From JAFGJU01 sp964570935 (GTDB lineage Bacteria; Eisenbacteria; RBG-16-71-46; JAFGJU01), in assembly GCA_964570935.1 (NCBI GenBank), contig CAZMZP010000086.1:1-7177 (forward strand): a stretch of DNA of 7,177 nucleotides, written 5' to 3'. The notes under the pieces are model-generated. The model was not told the DNA's origin. It did not search any database and was given only the letters and a program-made list of their open reading frames with translations. Of this stretch, positions 5,140-7,177 are shown in pieces. A program made the position numbers and the translations under genes. How positions within the stretch are numbered: the stretch's first letter is position 1; the number at the start of each line of letters is the position of its first letter.

Positions 5140-6360
5140 ATGGACACTCGTGACATACTCAGGATGGCCCAGACCTCGCTGACCACGAACAAGGCGCGTT
5201 CGTTCCTCACGATGCTGGGAGTCATAATCGGGGTGGGCGCCGTAATCGCCATGCTGGCAGTCGGCAGCGGCGCGCGCACAGTCGTGGAAACCCAGATAGC
5301 CAGCCTCGGCACCAACGTCATCACGATCTTCCCGAGCTCCACGGCTCGCGGCATGGTCATGCTGGGCGCCGGCACCTCCATCCGGCTCAAGGAAGACGAC
5401 GCCAAGGCCATCGTACAAGAATGCCCGTCGGTGCTGTACGCCACGCCCGTCGGCCGCTTCTCGGGGCAGGCAGTGTCGAGTGAGGGCAACTGGTCCACGA
5501 GTGTCCAGGCCGTGTATCCAGACTACTTCTTTATCAGGGAGTGGACGCTTCAATCCGGGGACTACTTCACTGACGCCGACGTGCGGAACGCCGCCAAGGT
5601 TTGCGTCCTGGGCAAAACCGTCGCGGACGTCCTGTTCGGCGAGGGCGCCGACCCCGTAGGACAGACGATCCGGTTCAGGAGCCTTCCGCTGAAGGTCGTG
5701 GGACTTCTGCAGGCAAAGGGCCCCAACGCCATGGGGCACGACCAGGACGACATCCTGGTAATGCCGTTCACGACACTGCAGAGAAGGATACTGGGGCAGA
5801 ATTGGACTGCCTACATCACTGTGTCCGCTGTGTCCAAGGCCGCGGTCCCGACGGCGGTGGACGAGATCACCCAGCTTCTGAGGTCGCGCCATCGGCTCAA
5901 GGACTCGCAGGAGGACGACTTCAACGTCAGAAGTCAAACCGAAATAGCCGACATGGCCAGCCAGACCTCGAAGACCCTGGGACGTCTGCTTGCGGTCATC
6001 GCGTCCATCTCTCTCGCCGTGGGTGGAATAGGCATCATAAACATCATGCTTGTGACGGTGAGCGAGCGCACTCGCGAGATTGGCGTGAGGCTGTCGGTGG
6101 GCGCCCGCAGGAGGGACGTTCTGGTTCAGTTCCTGCTGGAGGCCGTGACGCTGAGCTGCCTGGGCGGCGCCATCGGGATAGGGCTCGGCGTCGTCAGCTC
6201 GCAGATGATTTCCGTCGGCGCAGGCTGGCCCGTTCAAATTTCTCCTGCCTCCATCGTGCTGGCCGTGGTGTTCGCGGCCTCCGTCGGCATAGGGTTCGGG
6301 TTTTACCCGGCGTGGAAGGCCGCGCACCTCGACCCGATAGACGCGCTGAGGTACGAATAG
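5140..6360 (+). CDS. MacB/FtsX-family ABC transporter permease, no fused ATPase domain
   Basis: A 406-residue inner-membrane permease with MacB topology. One helix near the N-terminus (about 21-44, SFLTMLGVIIGVGAVIAML) is followed by a large periplasmic MacB-PCD-type domain (about 45-275, with VQAVYPDYF and GDYFTDADVRNAAKVCVLG). Three C-terminal helices follow at about 281-306, 332-354 and 368-391. The motif SERTREIGVRLSVGARRRDV (about 308-327) is the conserved cytoplasmic segment of FtsX/MacB permeases that couples to the ATPase, and the end PAWKAAHLDPIDALRYE is typical. E. coli MacB has about 648 residues because it carries an N-terminal ATPase domain. That domain is absent here: no Walker A or ABC signature appears in this protein or its neighbours. 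The start is ATG with a weak AGGA 7 nt upstream. It forms a two-gene operon with the adaptor and probably exports a lipid, peptide or drug-like substrate that cannot be named from sequence. Confidence 0.92.
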   Translation: MDTRDILRMAQTSLTTNKARSFLTMLGVIIGVGAVIAMLAVGSGARTVVETQIASLGTNVITIFPSSTARGMVMLGAGTSIRLKEDDAKAIVQECPSVLYATPVGRFSGQAVSSEGNWSTSVQAVYPDYFFIREWTLQSGDYFTDADVRNAAKVCVLGKTVADVLFGEGADPVGQTIRFRSLPLKVVGLLQAKGPNAMGHDQDDILVMPFTTLQRRILGQNWTAYITVSAVSKAAVPTAVDEITQLLRSRHRLKDSQEDDFNVRSQTEIADMASQTSKTLGRLLAVIASISLAVGGIGIINIMLVTVSERTREIGVRLSVGARRRDVLVQFLLEAVTLSCLGGAIGIGLGVVSSQMISVGAGWPVQISPASIVLAVVFAASVGIGFGFYPAWKAAHLDPIDALRYE

Positions 6361-6442
6361 GGAGGTCGGATTCGGAGGTGGAGGCCGAGGCGGCTGAGCG
6401 AGCGGAAGGTCCGGGTGACGTTGCGGGCAGCTCGGTTTTGTG

Positions 6443-6472
6443 TTGCGCCAGAAATCCTCACTGTGCTATTTT
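6443..6472 (+). promoter_or_regulatory. Candidate promoter for the OmpA-family lipoprotein
   Basis: TGC-TATTTT (6464-6472) forms an extended -10 element, and TTGCGC (6443-6448) is a partial -35 at 18-bp spacing. The inferred start near 6479 leaves about 30 nt to the ATG. The local AT content is higher than in the coding DNA around it. A separate promoter is plausible because 149 bp separate this gene from the permease, but read-through from the pump operon cannot be excluded since no clear terminator is visible between 6361 and 6442. Confidence 0.4.
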
Positions 6473-6494
6473 CCGGTCGACTAAATCAAGTGAA

Positions 6495-6503
6495 GGGAGG
6501 TGA
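6495..6503 (+). promoter_or_regulatory. Very strong Shine-Dalgarno site of the lipoprotein gene
   Basis: GGGAGGTGA contains eight consecutive bases of the anti-16S consensus (GGAGGTGA) and lies 6 nt before the ATG at 6510. It is the best ribosome-binding site in the window, in keeping with an abundant envelope protein. Confidence 0.75.
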
Positions 6504-6509
6504 CGTTTC

Positions 6510-7172
6510 ATGAAGAAATTGGTCATTCTGGCTTGTATCTTCTTGCTCGTGTTGTCCTGTCTGAGTTGCGAGTGGTCTGCCAAGCGTAAAGGCACGTTGA
6601 TTGGCGCGGGCAGCGGCGCAGTCATCGGCGGGATAATCGGTGACAAGGCCGGCAACACTGCTCTCGGAGCCATCCTCGGAGCGGCAGTCGGCGGCGCAGC
6701 CGGCGCCTACATCGGCAGCTACATGGACAAGCAGGCAGCGGAGCTGGACCAGGACCTGGCGGGCGCCAAAGTCGAGCGCGTGGGTGAAGGCATCAAGATC
6801 ACGTTCGATTCTGGCATCCTGTTCGACGTGAACAAGGCGACGCTGCGTCCGGCGAGCGAGGCGGAGCTGACGAAGCTGGCCGTGATACTGAATAAGTATC
6901 CGGACACCAACGTTCTGCTCGAGGGCCACACCGACGCGACCGGCTCCGACGAATACAACCTGGATCTGTCCCGTCTACGTGCCCAGTCGGTGTCGGCGTT
7001 CCTGGCCGGCCAGGGCGTGGCCTCGAACAGATTCAGCATCATGGGCTACGGCGAGTCGCAGCCGATCGCCGAAAACGAAACAGAGGTTGGCCGGCAGGCC
7101 AATCGCCGCGTGGAAGTGGCGATCTTCGCGAATGAGAAGTTGAAGGAAGCCGCGGAGAAATCGGCGGGTTGA
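6510..7172 (+). CDS. OmpA/YiaD-type outer-membrane lipoprotein with glycine-zipper segment
   Basis: A 220-residue lipoprotein predicted to anchor the outer membrane to peptidoglycan. A lipoprotein signal peptide (KKLVILACIFLLVLSC) ends in Cys17 or Cys20. Both have Ser at -1 and Leu at -2, so the lipidated residue is uncertain. Residues about 28-70 form a glycine-zipper stretch (GAGSGAVIGGIIGDKAG and GAILGAAVGGAAGAYIGS), which is common in YiaD/YmgG-like envelope proteins. Residues about 96-206 are an OmpA C-terminal domain: FDSGILFDVNKATLRPAS, EGHTDATGSDEYNLDLS, RLRAQSV, GYGESQPIAEN and QANRRVEVAI. Asp142 and Arg157 lie 15 residues apart, like the Asp/Arg pair that binds diaminopimelate in OmpA-type domains. 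The domain order is complete, with no truncation. The protein may stabilise the envelope near the pump, but it probably has its own promoter. TGA stop 5 bp before the window end. Confidence 0.93.
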   Translation: MKKLVILACIFLLVLSCLSCEWSAKRKGTLIGAGSGAVIGGIIGDKAGNTALGAILGAAVGGAAGAYIGSYMDKQAAELDQDLAGAKVERVGEGIKITFDSGILFDVNKATLRPASEAELTKLAVILNKYPDTNVLLEGHTDATGSDEYNLDLSRLRAQSVSAFLAGQGVASNRFSIMGYGESQPIAENETEVGRQANRRVEVAIFANEKLKEAAEKSAG

Positions 7173-7177
7173 CATTG

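Noticed and set aside
4093..6327. Very long open frame on the minus strand (744 codons) across the adaptor and permease genes
   Set aside because: It runs antisense to two clearly conserved proteins and has an odd composition rich in His, Arg and Gly, with no recognisable motif. In GC-rich DNA such antisense frames stay open because of codon bias.
6361..6442. Possible terminator after the permease (CGAGC near 6399-6403 with GCTCG near 6430-6434, then TTTT)
   Set aside because: Only 5 bp pair around a loop of about 26 nt, with four T residues after it. This is too weak to call an intrinsic terminator.
5601..6503. 300-codon plus-strand frame overlapping the permease in another frame
   Set aside because: Its translation is Arg/Gly/His-rich with no conserved motif, while the overlapping permease frame matches its family from end to end.

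Overview
The window looks like chromosomal DNA from a GC-rich, uncultured diderm bacterium. A T9SS/FlgD-type C-terminal tail on a large exported protein, a MacA/MacB-type envelope transporter and an OmpA-family lipoprotein that should bind peptidoglycan all point to a two-membrane cell. The tail type and the repeated style of secreted protein recall FCB-related candidate phyla (Eisenbacteria, Krumholzibacteriota and Latescibacterota are examples). That placement is from memory of protein style; no search was run. I see no rRNA, tRNA, CRISPR array, insertion sequence or phage gene.

Layout: (1) Positions 1-63, minus strand, hold the first 21 codons of a gene that leaves the window. It encodes a signal peptide nearly identical to that of its upstream neighbour, so it is probably a tandem paralogue or signal-peptide relative. 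(2) Positions 133-3324, minus strand, encode a 1063-residue secreted multimodular protein starting at GTG, with beta-sandwich modules, an alpha/beta module and a C-terminal sorting-type tail. Only 69 bp without a terminator separate it from the partial gene, so the two are probably co-transcribed. (3) Positions 3325-3696 are a divergent control region. The minus-strand promoter is close to consensus (TTGACT-N17-TATCAT with TGn) and leaves a leader of about 159 nt. An inverted repeat abuts its -35 box. On the plus side, a candidate promoter with TGGTAAAAT as extended -10 lies inside a nested dyad (3580-3626).

(4) Positions 3697-5073 and 5140-6360, plus strand, encode a MacA-like periplasmic adaptor (458 aa, GTG start) with a long Pro/Gly/Ala-rich insert, and a MacB-like four-helix permease (406 aa) without a nucleotide-binding domain. 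No ATPase gene lies between or beside them, so this export pump would need an ATPase encoded elsewhere. (5) Positions 6510-7172, plus strand, encode an OmpA/YiaD-type lipoprotein with its own likely promoter and a very strong Shine-Dalgarno sequence.

Taken together this is a cell-envelope and secretion neighbourhood: exported surface proteins on one strand, and an efflux/export pair plus an outer-membrane peptidoglycan anchor on the other. The points most worth checking are the nested dyad over the pump promoter, the missing ATPase, the undescribed modules of the 1063-aa protein, and the tandem signal-peptide duplication.
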